Below are positions 1 through 7,886 of a DNA stretch of 64,000 bases, piece after piece. The notes below the pieces were generated by a model, which had not been told where the DNA came from, made no database searches, and saw only the letters and a list, made by a program, of their open reading frames with translations. Origin of the DNA: Chromobacterium sp. ATCC 53434 (GTDB taxonomy: Bacteria; Pseudomonadota; Gammaproteobacteria; Burkholderiales; Chromobacteriaceae); assembly GCF_002848345.1 (NCBI RefSeq), contig NZ_CP025429.1:248001-312000 (forward strand). Reading direction: 5' to 3'. Position numbers and translations under genes: made by a program. Position 1 is the stretch's first letter. Each line of letters opens with the position of its first letter.

Positions 1-50
1 AACACCCGAAGGGTTAGTTTCGGGCTTGTGGGCGCTATTGTTTCAAGCGT
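1..50 (-). ncRNA. candidate small RNA, unit 1 (cut by window edge)
   Basis: On the minus strand a -35 TTGACG (80-85) and a weaker -10 CAAAAT (57-62) are 17 bp apart. They would start an RNA near 50 that runs into a CCCGAA/TTCGGG hairpin at 5-24. The U-tract lies at or beyond the window edge. The body resembles units 2 and 3 (shared GCGCCCAYAAGCCCGAA-type stretch). Promoter and terminator were read by eye; expression is inferred. Confidence 0.4.
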
Positions 51-104
51 AGCTGGATTTTGCATAAGTGTAAGATTGCCGTCAAGGGCGCAGTTTTTCG
101 ACAA

Positions 105-158
105 TAAAAAAGCCCGAAGGGGTTAACTTCGGGCTTGGGGCATTACTGCTGCGAGCGT
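105..158 (-). ncRNA. candidate small RNA, unit 2
   Basis: Minus-strand promoter TTGACG (189-194) with an 18 bp spacer to TAGAAT (165-170) predicts a start near 158. About 50 nt later a perfect 10 bp hairpin (110-119 with 127-136) is followed by six U residues. The RNA would be about 53 nt: a short C-rich 5' segment and a terminator. It has no room for a protein. Paralogous with units 1 and 3. Confidence 0.5.
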
Positions 159-217
159 AGCGAAATTCTACCTAAGTGCCGGATTTGCCGTCAACGCCTC
201 ATTAGCCATGCGCAATG

Positions 218-270
218 AAAAAGCCCGAAGAACTTGGCTTCGGGCTTATGGGCGCAATTTGGGTAGCTGC
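218..270 (-). ncRNA. candidate small RNA, unit 3
   Basis: Minus-strand promoter TTGCTA (300-305), 17 bp spacer, TATACT (277-282) predicts a start near 270. The transcript ends at a 10 bp hairpin (221-230 with 238-247) followed by a U-tract. The predicted RNA is about 52 nt and shares the segment before the hairpin with unit 1. Confidence 0.5.
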
Positions 271-401
271 AAAATAAGTATAGTTGACGCACGCCTCACT
301 AGCAACAGGCATGCATTTAATTTTACAAGCGTTTGAATTTTAAAATAAATACAAAAAAACAAGATCATAACGCTGTTACGCTATTCGACTTGAATAGGCG
401 C

Positions 402-508
402 AAAAAAAAGCCCAGGCTTGTCTCCTGAGCTTTGATATCTTGCGGACGCGACAAAGGTGGCCTACGCCACCTTTTCTGAACGCCATGCGGCGGTTGTCCT
501 GCAATTGT
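402..508 (-). ncRNA. candidate small RNA, ~107 nt
   Basis: Minus-strand hexamers TTGCAA (538-543) and TAGAAT (515-520) are exactly 17 bp apart, a good sigma70 promoter. Downstream there is a GGTGGC/GCCACC hairpin (about 455-472) and then a GCTCAGG/CCTGGGC stem (410-416 with 424-430) ending in eight U residues (402-409). A 70-codon reading frame crosses the region but starts upstream of the predicted RNA start and has no convincing protein features, so an untranslated RNA is favoured. Confidence 0.5.
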
Positions 509-573
509 TTGGCCATTCTATGCAAAGATAACGTATCTTGCAATGCGTGGTCGTTGAGCCAATCCGTCAAAAT

Positions 574-601
574 AAAAAAAGCCAGCATTGAGCTGGCTTT
601 T
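574..601. terminator. bidirectional intrinsic terminator
   Basis: GCCAGC (581-586) and GCTGGC (592-597) form a stem flanked by A7 on the left and T4 on the right. The stronger U-tract is on the minus strand, where no annotated gene ends; it may close a leftward transcript that starts upstream of the MatP-like gene. Confidence 0.6.
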
Positions 602-631
602 AGGGCGCACCTGTGGCCGGTGACAATTCAT

Positions 632-653
632 GGTATTGGGTAATGCCAATACC
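632..653. promoter_or_regulatory. inverted repeat, possible operator
   Basis: GGTATTGG (632-639) and CCAATACC (646-653) form a perfect 8-6-8 dyad without a U-tract, 26 bp before the start of the following plus-strand gene. Position and symmetry suit an operator, perhaps autoregulatory because that gene encodes a likely ribbon-helix-helix protein. This is inference. Confidence 0.4.
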
Positions 654-679
654 GTCAAACGCGTTAATCAGAATAATTT

Positions 680-1168
680 ATGTCATTGATTTCAGAGAAA
701 AATAACAAACCCATAAAGCGAAACGCTGTTACGGCCAAGAAGGTGGCAACGACTCCGGAAGACGGGGCAGCTCTAGCCAATCTGGCAGCAGCAAAGCTGG
801 AACAAATGGACGGCTTGCATTGCCAAATCGATAACGTCAAGAACCTGCGCGATGCCGCACGCTTTGTGCTGGCCGCGCCTGGCCAAGCCCGAATTCCGAA
901 ACCCTATGACGGCAGCGCCGATTGGTTGGCCTATATCAATCGAATGGTGAACCTCTCCCTGTCCGCTGAGCAAAGGCAAGCCGTCATGGCCGCGCTCAGG
1001 ACGCGGCGATCTAGAAAGCGCAGAAAGCTTGCTTCGCTGGAAATCAAAGGCGAAACGCTAGACCGGCTACAAAGCTGGCAAGCAAGCCATGGGCACGCAA
1101 GCCTTGATGCCGCCATTGCCGCGCTGATGGACATGGCGGAACCCTCTACAACTGATGCAACCAAGTGA
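680..1168 (+). CDS. MatP-like ribbon-helix-helix DNA-binding protein
   Basis: 162 aa. The N-terminal 70 residues are unremarkable. From about residue 75 the pattern follows MatP, the macrodomain Ter protein: a W-L-x-Y-I-N-R helix, a helix ending in the basic run RTRRSRKRRK (about 106-115), a short strand (ASLEIKG) and a helix-turn-helix pair (ETLDRLQ... then a serine-initiated helix) typical of a ribbon-helix-helix dimer. MatP bundles DNA and organises the Ter region in enterobacteria. Here the gene lies in an integrative element, 1.7 kb from the integrase stop-to-start, so it more likely serves the element. No clear Shine-Dalgarno is seen. The family assignment is by eye; a generic phage RHH regulator is the alternative. 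Confidence 0.5.
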   Translation: MSLISEKNNKPIKRNAVTAKKVATTPEDGAALANLAAAKLEQMDGLHCQIDNVKNLRDAARFVLAAPGQARIPKPYDGSADWLAYINRMVNLSLSAEQRQAVMAALRTRRSRKRRKLASLEIKGETLDRLQSWQASHGHASLDAAIAALMDMAEPSTTDATK

Positions 1169-1352
1169 CTAGCCAGGCCAGACCAGCCAGCAGAAGCGCC
1201 GACACGCCGCCAATCATCACGGCGGCCAGCGCTCCATAGAGCATGGGAGCCAGCTGCAAACCATCGCGCAGCCCAAAGAACAGCGCGCCGCCCAGCGCCC
1301 ATGCGGTCATATACGCCCAGCCCACGGCTAGGAATTGGTGATCTGCCTTCAT
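1146..1352 (-). CDS. small two-helix membrane protein
   Basis: 68 aa, almost entirely hydrophobic: two predicted membrane segments (about residues 12-29 and 35-64) with a short charged turn (GLRDGLQ) near 27-33. It starts 1 bp after the stop of the upstream gene and overlaps the 3' end of the convergent MatP-like gene by 23 bp. It reads as the last gene of a minus-strand unit integrase, 87 aa protein, this protein. Size and topology resemble phage holins or small accessory membrane proteins, but nothing diagnostic is visible. Function unknown. Confidence 0.5.
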   Translation of the reverse strand: MKADHQFLAVGWAYMTAWALGGALFFGLRDGLQLAPMLYGALAAVMIGGVSALLLAGLAWLVTWLHQL

Positions 1353-1353
1353 C

Positions 1354-1617
1354 TTATGTCTCGGTCGAGCGTGTGAAGTCTGAAGGTTTCAGCAGCGGCT
1401 TGGCCAAGGCGGTTTGCATGCGCGCCAAAGTGTTGGCGGGGCTGCTGTCGCCTTCTTCCACGTTCCAAAGCACGATAGCCGGGTTTTCGCCGAATGCGGC
1501 GGGCTGTCCATCGCTGTCGTAGAAAACTTCGTGAATGGCGCGCCAGCGGTGCGGCTCCGCATCGTCCTCTGCTGGTGCTTCAAATTCGATAACGCGATAG
1601 TCCCAGGTGGCCATCAT
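1354..1617 (-). CDS. hypothetical phage/element-type protein
   Basis: 87 aa, acidic. The motif series W-x-Y-R-V-I-E-F near the N-terminus, then IHEVFYDSDGQPAAFGENPA and VLWNVEEGD, resembles a small uncharacterised protein often found in prophages and integrative elements next to integrases. Its start (two ATG codons in tandem) directly abuts the integrase stop codon, so it is almost certainly co-transcribed with the integrase. No enzymatic motif is visible. Confidence 0.6.
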   Translation of the reverse strand: MMATWDYRVIEFEAPAEDDAEPHRWRAIHEVFYDSDGQPAAFGENPAIVLWNVEEGDSSPANTLARMQTALAKPLLKPSDFTRSTET

Positions 1618-2850
1618 TTAGCCCGCCCGCTGGAAGTTGACCGGCACGACATTGCCGCCTTGCTGTTTGAGAACGTAGTTTGACCACCATTGCATCATTC
1701 GGCGGCGTTCTTCCATGTATTCAGCGCGGTTGTAGGCGGCGCGAACCCGGTTTCTTTCGACGTGGGCCAGTTGGCGCTCAATAGCGTCGGGATTGAACCC
1801 CTCTTCATTCAGGATGGTGGATGCTGTGGAGCGGAAGCCATGGACATCGGCCTTGCCCTTGAATCCCATACGATGCAATGCACGCCGGAGCGTTTCCGGC
1901 GACATCGGGCGGTTAGGGCTGTTGCGGTTGGGGAAGAGGTGTTCTCGTCCGCCGCTGATGGCTTGAAGCTCGCGCAGGATGGCAAGCGCGTGGTCTGAAA
2001 GCGGCACAAGATGAGGAGCTGCGGTTTTTTTGGATATCTCAGTCAGCTTGCGGTGTTCGGGCGGGATGGTCCACAGCTTGGCGTCAAAGTCGATTTCTTC
2101 CCACCTGGCCATGCTCATTTCCCCTACGCGGGTGAAGGTGTGAAGCATCAACTCCATCATCAGCTTGGTTTGCCGGTTGGAATCCATTTCCTTGAGTGCA
2201 TGCAGAAATTCAGGCAGTTCATCACGGTGGAGGGCTTTGCGATGCTCCACTTGCGGCGTCTTCAGTGCGTCCACCAGCGGCGCAGCCGGATCGCTGTCGC
2301 AGCGGCCAGTCAGAATGGCGAGTCTGAAAATGGATGAGCAGCGCTGACGGAGGCGTTTGCAGGTGTCGAGGTTTCCCGCCTTTTCCACGCGGCGCAGGAC
2401 ATCCAGTAGTTCCAGGGGCTTGATGTCTTTGATGGGCGTCGCGCCGATGTAGGGGAGGATGTGCAGCTCTAGCGAGGTCATCACCCGTTCGGCGTGTTGC
2501 TCGCTCCATTCGTGGCGTTCTTTGGCGTGCCACTCTTCGGCAATCGCCCTGAAGGTGTTGGCTGCGGACAGTTTGGCGGCGAGCTTTTCAGATTTGCGCT
2601 GTGCTGCTGGGTTGATGCCCTCGGACAGTTGCTTACGTGCTTCGCCTGCTTTGTTGCGTGCTTCGGCCAGGCCGACATCCGGGTATTTGCCTAGGGCCAG
2701 AACAGCGGCTTTGCCATTGAAGCGGAAGCGATAGCGCCACAGCTTGCCGCCGGACGGAGTGACTTCCAGAAACAGGCTGTTCCCGTCAGATAGCTGATAG
2801 TTCTTCTCTTGTGGCTTGGCTTGCCGGATGGAGACGTCGGTTAGCGCCAT
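1618..2850 (-). CDS. P4-type tyrosine integrase
   Basis: 410 aa, full length. The N-terminal region (about 1-90: MALTDVSIRQAKP..., LALGKYPDVGLAEAR) is the DUF4102 arm-binding domain of P4-like integrases; 95-180 is the core-binding domain; 205-390 the catalytic domain. The catalytic set R241, H337-x-x-R340, H363 and nucleophile Y373 is complete, so the enzyme is probably active. It catalyses site-specific recombination between element and chromosome, usually at a tRNA 3' end; the tRNA-Arg(CCU) gene lies 500 bp upstream in the same orientation with its 3' end toward the integrase, as expected. The intergenic space holds repeated motifs that look like integrase arm sites and an operator array. 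Confidence 0.93.
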   Translation of the reverse strand: MALTDVSIRQAKPQEKNYQLSDGNSLFLEVTPSGGKLWRYRFRFNGKAAVLALGKYPDVGLAEARNKAGEARKQLSEGINPAAQRKSEKLAAKLSAANTFRAIAEEWHAKERHEWSEQHAERVMTSLELHILPYIGATPIKDIKPLELLDVLRRVEKAGNLDTCKRLRQRCSSIFRLAILTGRCDSDPAAPLVDALKTPQVEHRKALHRDELPEFLHALKEMDSNRQTKLMMELMLHTFTRVGEMSMARWEEIDFDAKLWTIPPEHRKLTEISKKTAAPHLVPLSDHALAILRELQAISGGREHLFPNRNSPNRPMSPETLRRALHRMGFKGKADVHGFRSTASTILNEEGFNPDAIERQLAHVERNRVRAAYNRAEYMEERRRMMQWWSNYVLKQQGGNVVPVNFQRAG

Positions 2851-3239
2851 GTGTATAGATTCCCGTGTATAGATTTGCGCCGTTAGTCGGGCGGGGCGCG
2901 CCCGCTCAGCGCTTATTTTTGGGGCCTGAAGTCCTGCTATCAGGCGTTGGGCGAAGGTGCGGCTAGATCGTCACTAGTGACATTTCATGTCTGTCACTAT
3001 GCTAAATCATGAAATTCCCCTTTCAAATCAACGATGTCACTACGTCACTACTGTCACTAACATTTTTTAGCGGGGTGGTCGGAGCGGCATTGGCGACGAT
3101 GTTTCCACGACGCCGGGGCCTGTGTTGGGCTGGCAACCCTCATACATTTTTCTAACCAGAGTATGAATTGCAAAAGGTGCTAGGGACGGTGTGTATAGAT
3201 TTTATCGAGGGTTTCGCTCATATGCACGAATCTATGCAC
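2851..3239. promoter_or_regulatory. arm-type repeats GTGYATAGATT flanking the attachment region
   Basis: Four copies of an 11-mer GTG(T/C)ATAGATT occur: 2851-2861 and 2865-2875 (14 bp apart, directly before the integrase start), 3191-3201, and an inverted copy at 3229-3239. Direct pairs near the integrase gene and an inverted pair near the tRNA are typical of arm sites bound by the N-terminal domain of a tyrosine integrase. Binding is inferred. Confidence 0.5.
2970..3059. promoter_or_regulatory. GTCACTA repeat array upstream of the integrase
   Basis: Five GTCACTA heptamers: 2970-2976 (part of the palindrome GTCACTAGTGAC, 2970-2981), 2993-2999, 3036-3042, 3044-3050 and 3053-3059. The last three are 8-9 bp apart. 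An ATTTCATG/CATGAAAT dyad (2983-2990 and 3008-3015) lies inside. The array could be a cooperative operator for the integrase or an excisionase/replication iteron set. No excisionase gene is seen beside it. Confidence 0.5.
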
Positions 3240-3284
3240 AAAAAATGTAGATGTTACTGGATGCTCTTGGACGGCTTTGGACGT

Positions 3285-3319
3285 AAAAAAACCCGCAAAG
3301 CCTTATTTGGCGCGGGTTT
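3285..3319 (-). terminator. terminator downstream of tRNA-Arg
   Basis: AAACCCGC (3289-3296) and GCGGGTTT (3312-3319) form a stem that on the minus strand ends in seven U residues. It lies 33 bp beyond the tRNA 3' end and should terminate its transcript. Confidence 0.75.
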
Positions 3320-3352
3320 GTGGACTTTCTCGGACTGCTTTGGAAGTGTGGG

Positions 3353-3427
3353 TGGCGCCCCCGACAGGAATCGAACCTGTAACTGCCCCTTAGGAGGGGG
3401 CCGTTATATCCATTTAACTACGGAGAC
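3353..3427 (-). tRNA. tRNA-Arg (anticodon CCU)
   Basis: A 75 nt cloverleaf: acceptor GTCTCCG/CGGGGGC with G-U pairs, D-stem GTTA/TAAC, anticodon stem GCCCC/GGGGC with loop CUCCUAA (anticodon CCU, reads AGG), T-stem ACAGG/CCTGT with loop TTCGATT, discriminator G and an encoded CCA. It lies 21 bp downstream of ispB in the same orientation. Its 3' end is the probable attachment site of the neighbouring element. The 3' half is intact, as required when an element regenerates the gene. Confidence 0.93.
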
Positions 3428-3448
3428 GCTACGGAAAACTGGGTGTGA

Positions 3449-4417
3449 TCAGGCGCTGCGGTCCACCGACAGGCGGGCCAGCTCGATCAGGGCCTGGCGG
3501 GTTTCCGACTCGGGAATCGCCTGCAGGGACGCGATGGCCAGCTCGGCCATCTTGATGGCCTCGTTCTTGGCATATTCCAGCGCGCCGCTGGATTGTACCG
3601 CATTCAGCACATCGTGGAAACGGTCGCGGCTGGCGTTTTCCAGCGCGTCGCGGACCAGCGCCGACGCTTCGGCGCTGCCGTTGCGCATGGTGTAGATCAG
3701 CGGCAGCGTCGGCTTGCCTTCGGCCAGGTCGTCGCCCAGGCTCTTGCCTATCGTGTCGGCGTCGCCGCTGTAGTCCAGCACGTCGTCGATGATCTGGAAG
3801 GCGGTGCCGAGGTACATGCCGTAGTCGGCCATCGCCTTCACCTGTTCGGCGGAGGCGTCGGCGATCAGCGCGCCGACGCGGGCGGCGGCTTCGAACAGCT
3901 TGGCGGTCTTGTACTGGATGACCTTCAGGTACTCGTCCTCGCTGACGTCGGTGTTGCCGATGTTCAGCAATTGCAGCACTTCGCCCTCGGCGATGATGTT
4001 GGTCGCCTCGGCCATCACTTCGAGGATGGTCATGTTGCGGGTGGTGACCATCATCTGGAAGGCGCGGGTGTACAGGAAGTCGCCGACCAGCACGCTGGCG
4101 GCGTTGCCGAACAGGGCGTTGGCGGTCTTGCGGCCGCGGCGCAGGTCCGACTCGTCGACGACGTCGTCGTGCAGCAGCGTGGCGGTGTGAATGAACTCTA
4201 TCATCGCGGCGAGTTCGAACAGATGTTCGCCCCGGTAGCCCAGCGCGCGGCCCGACAGCAGGGTCAGCACCGGACGCAGGCGCTTGCCGCCGGCGGAAAT
4301 GATGTATTCCGCCACCTGGCGGATCAGGACGACGTCGGAGTGCAGCCGGGAGCGGATCACGCCGTCTACCGTCTGCATGTCGTCGGCAATCAGGGTTCGG
4401 AAAAGCGGGGTGGACAT
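3449..4417 (-). CDS. ispB: octaprenyl diphosphate synthase
   Basis: 322 aa, the usual length for long-chain trans-prenyl transferases. The first aspartate-rich motif is D84-D85-V-V-D88 within LLHDDVVDESDLRRGRKT and the second is D211-D212-V-L-D215, each binding the Mg2+-diphosphate of the substrate; GGKRLRP (43-49) binds isopentenyl diphosphate. The enzyme extends farnesyl diphosphate to the side chain of ubiquinone/menaquinone in the cytoplasm. It is divergent from rplU, the classical arrangement in Neisseriales and gamma-proteobacteria. Confidence 0.95.
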   Translation of the reverse strand: MSTPLFRTLIADDMQTVDGVIRSRLHSDVVLIRQVAEYIISAGGKRLRPVLTLLSGRALGYRGEHLFELAAMIEFIHTATLLHDDVVDESDLRRGRKTANALFGNAASVLVGDFLYTRAFQMMVTTRNMTILEVMAEATNIIAEGEVLQLLNIGNTDVSEDEYLKVIQYKTAKLFEAAARVGALIADASAEQVKAMADYGMYLGTAFQIIDDVLDYSGDADTIGKSLGDDLAEGKPTLPLIYTMRNGSAEASALVRDALENASRDRFHDVLNAVQSSGALEYAKNEAIKMAELAIASLQAIPESETRQALIELARLSVDRSA

Positions 4418-4527
4418 TTCAACCAGTTTATCGTTGCGATGATGGCTACGCCAAAGCCCTGGATGTTACCAGAAAAGCCCCTGCGGCCGCCATGCCGCCG
4501 TGTTGGCCGCATAAGTCGATGAAATCA

Positions 4528-4556
4528 TTGACATGTTGTGGTCAGTCCCGTATAGT
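4528..4556 (+). promoter_or_regulatory. sigma70 promoter of rplU-rpmA
   Basis: TTGACA (4528-4533), 17 bp spacer, TATAGT (4551-4556): a near-consensus promoter about 55 bp before the rplU start, fitting a highly expressed ribosomal protein operon. Confidence 0.85.
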
Positions 4557-4612
4557 CTCGCGTTCCCTTGCGCATCAGGCGTGGGGGATCCATTTATCAG
4601 GAGCTCATGCGA

Positions 4613-4924
4613 ATGTATGCGGTCATAAAAACCGGCGGCAAGCAGTACAAGGTTGCCATCGGTGAAAAACTCAAAGTAGAACAGATACCTGCAGACGTCG
4701 ACAGCCAGATCGTACTTGAAGAAGTGCTGATGATTGCTGACGGTGAACAGGTTGTTGTTGGCGCCCCGCTGGTTTCCGGCGCCACCGTGAAGGCCACCGT
4801 TGTTTCCCACGGTCGTGGCGAAAAGATCCGCATCTTCAAGATGCGTCGTCGTAAGCACTACCAGAAACATCAGGGTCATCGTCAGAACTACACCGAAATC
4901 CGCATCGACGCGATTTCGAAGTAA
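4613..4924 (+). CDS. rplU: 50S ribosomal protein L21
   Basis: 103 aa beginning [14 protein letters not shown], exactly the family length. AGGAG at 4599-4603 is 9 bp from this ATG but only 3 bp from an upstream in-frame ATG (4607), so the 4613 start is chosen. The C-terminal [16 protein letters not shown] segment is the conserved 23S rRNA-binding loop. First gene of rplU-rpmA. Confidence 0.97.
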   Translation: MYAVIKTGGKQYKVAIGEKLKVEQIPADVDSQIVLEEVLMIADGEQVVVGAPLVSGATVKATVVSHGRGEKIRIFKMRRRKHYQKHQGHRQNYTEIRIDAISK

Positions 4925-4936
4925 GGATAAACAGTC

Positions 4937-5212
4937 ATGGCACACAAAAAAGCAGGCGGTAGCTCCCGCAACGGTCGTGACTCCGAAGCCAAACGCCTGG
5001 GCGTTAAGGTTTACGGCAGCGAACTGATTCCGGCCGGTTCCATCATCGTGCGTCAGCGCGGCACCAAGTTCCACGCTGGCGAAAACGTCGGCCAGGGCAA
5101 GGACCACACCCTGTTCGCCAAGGTTGACGGCTACGTTGAATTCACCGTTAAGGGCGCGCAACAGCGCAAGACCGTTAACGTGGTTCCGTACACCGGTGTA
5201 GACGGCGAATAA
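4937..5212 (+). CDS. rpmA: 50S ribosomal protein L27
   Basis: 91 aa beginning [20 protein letters not shown], the conserved N-terminal extension that reaches the peptidyl transferase centre. There is no cleavable N-terminal extension of the Firmicutes type. It follows rplU by 12 bp and is closed by an intrinsic terminator. Confidence 0.97.
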   Translation: MAHKKAGGSSRNGRDSEAKRLGVKVYGSELIPAGSIIVRQRGTKFHAGENVGQGKDHTLFAKVDGYVEFTVKGAQQRKTVNVVPYTGVDGE

Positions 5213-5233
5213 TTTCGCTTTCTGACATCCGAG

Positions 5234-5263
5234 AAAGCCCTATCCTTGCGATAGGGCTTTTTT
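5234..5263 (+). terminator. rpmA terminator
   Basis: AAAGCCCTAT (5234-5243) pairs with ATAGGGCTTT (5251-5260), followed by a short T-run. It separates the ribosomal operon from obgE. Confidence 0.9.
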
Positions 5264-5315
5264 CATACCCGAGGGGCAAGGCGTGAGGGCTGGCATAGGC
5301 AACCCTGACTCCTGA

Positions 5316-6500
<1,185 letters not shown>

Positions 6501-6529
6501 CGTCATTGTCGTCTGATTGTGGTAAACGG

Positions 6530-6560
6530 CGGGCTGGAGGCATATCCAGCCCGTTTTTTT
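6530..6560 (+). terminator. obgE terminator
   Basis: CGGGCTGG (6530-6537) and CCAGCCCG (6546-6553) followed by seven T residues. Confidence 0.92.
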
Positions 6561-6970
6561 ATTCCATCCGGGCAAAATGTGAGGTTTTGGCGAATTTTCG
6601 CCCATTTTTGTCGCTTTGCTGTACACCAATCCCTTCACCCGCCGTTACTTCTCAAGTTGATTGAATGTTGTATTTTGTCATCAGACAAAAACGCCATCGG
6701 ACCGCCGGTTTTCAGCCGGTCATGGCATGAGTTCTGCGTGCCTGAGCGCTCTGTGCCCAGGTCATGAGCATGGCATGACCGGAAAATCGGGCTTGCTAGA
6801 CAAATTGCTCTAACTATATAACATGGTGCAGCCACTGCCGGCCTCCGGGGCAGGCCGGCAGCGGCAGGGTTCGCAGTTTGTCGTAGCGGTCCGGGGCGAT
6901 TGCCTGGGTGACCAAGCGTCCGGCGCGCCGGATGACCAACAAAGACGTTCGCTTTGATGAGGAGAATCAC
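6561..6970 (+). promoter_or_regulatory. leader and promoter region of the amino acid ABC operon
   Basis: 410 bp without a gene. A promoter candidate TTGCTA (6793-6798) with TATAAC (6817-6822, 18 bp spacer) precedes a GCCGGCC/GGCCGGC hairpin at about 6839-6862. Upstream, CCGGTCATGGCATG (6716-6729) and CATGGCATGACCGG (6769-6782) form a 13/14 dyad that could be a regulator site. AGGAG before the ATG at 6971 is the ribosome binding site. Confidence 0.5.
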
Positions 6971-7750
6971 ATGAAGAAGGCTCTTGCTGCGCTGGCTGTC
7001 GGTCTGATGGCTGCTTCCGTCGGTGTTTACGCCAAGGATTGGAAAGAAGTCCGTTTCGGCGTGGACGCCAGCTACGCTCCGTTCGAGTACAAGGCGCCGA
7101 ATGGCCAGGTGGTCGGTTTCGACATCGATCTGGGCAACGAGATCTGCAAGCGCATGAAAGCCAAGTGCGTGTGGGTGGAGAACGATTTCGACGGCATGAT
7201 CCCGGCGTTGAAGGCCAAGAAGTTCGACGGCGTGCTGTCGTCGATGTCGATGACCGAGGCCCGGATGAAGGAGATCGCCTTCTCCGCCAAGCTGTTCAAC
7301 ACCCCGACCCGCATGGTCGCCAAGTCCGGTTCCGGCCTGATGCCGACCCCGGCTTCGCTGAAGGGCAAGCGCGTGGGCGTCGAGCAGGGCACCATCCAGG
7401 AAGCCTACGCCAAGAAGCACTGGGCGCCGGCCGGCGTCGAAGTGGTGCCGTACCAGAACCAGACCCTGGTGCTGGCCGATTTGACCGCGGGCCGTCTGGA
7501 CGCGTCCTTGCAGGACGCGGTGCAGGCCGACATGGGCTTTTTGAAGAAGCCTGAGGGCAAGGGCTTCGCCTTCGCCGGCAAGGACCTGGTCGACCCGCAG
7601 ACGCTGGGCGAGGGCGCCGGCATCGGCCTGCGCAAGGATGACGCCGATCTGAAGGCCGCCATCGACAAGGCCATCGCCGGCATGCTGAAGGACGGCACCT
7701 ACAAGAAGATCGAGAAGAAGTACTTCTCCTTCGACGTGTACGGCGGCTGA
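6971..7750 (+). CDS. hisJ: periplasmic basic amino acid-binding protein
   Basis: 259 aa with a Sec signal peptide (about 1-22, KKALAALAVGLMAASVGVYA). The mature chain starts with the polar amino acid-binding fold: VRFGVDASYAPFEY, GFDIDLGNEICKRM, MIPALKAKKFDGVLSSMSMT. This matches the lysine/arginine/ornithine or histidine-binding proteins of type II importers. It captures the amino acid in the periplasm and delivers it to the permease pair encoded next. The in-frame ATG at 6971 has GAGGAG 8 bp upstream; the ORF extension before it is ignored. Exact specificity among Arg, Lys, Orn and His cannot be told. Confidence 0.88.
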   Translation: MKKALAALAVGLMAASVGVYAKDWKEVRFGVDASYAPFEYKAPNGQVVGFDIDLGNEICKRMKAKCVWVENDFDGMIPALKAKKFDGVLSSMSMTEARMKEIAFSAKLFNTPTRMVAKSGSGLMPTPASLKGKRVGVEQGTIQEAYAKKHWAPAGVEVVPYQNQTLVLADLTAGRLDASLQDAVQADMGFLKKPEGKGFAFAGKDLVDPQTLGEGAGIGLRKDDADLKAAIDKAIAGMLKDGTYKKIEKKYFSFDVYGG

Positions 7751-7886
7751 TGCCGTTTCGGGCGCGCGGCCGGTCCGCGCGCCCGCGCTGTGATGCGCCC
7801 CGCCTTGCGGGGCGTATTGATCTGGAGGGCCGGCCTTCATTCGGCAATATAAGTCGAAGGGGCGGGCCGCTCGACAAGGGGAACAT

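Larger units (their letters stand above)
1..305. repeat. three tandem ~105-110 bp promoter-terminator units
   Basis: Three diverged direct repeats follow each other with a period of about 105-110 bp. Each has a GC-rich hairpin of the form AAGCCCGAAG...CTTCGGGCTT, with A-runs on its left, so it is an intrinsic terminator for minus-strand transcription. Each is followed to the right by a shared GC(G/T)AGC(G/T)-containing segment and then by sigma70-like -10 and -35 hexamers on the minus strand. The first unit is cut by the window edge, so the array may continue to the left. The units lie inside the putative integrative element. No open reading frame explains them. Confidence 0.7.

Noticed and set aside
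1..305. Integron attC sites or a CRISPR array
   Set aside because: Units are 105-110 bp, diverged, and lack the integrase-consensus core sites or uniform 28-36 bp repeats; the promoter-terminator pattern fits better.
440..643. 67-codon plus-strand frame
   Set aside because: Crosses hairpins and has no ribosome binding site.
3168..3695. 175-codon plus-strand frame over the tRNA
   Set aside because: Covers a complete tRNA and the antisense of ispB.
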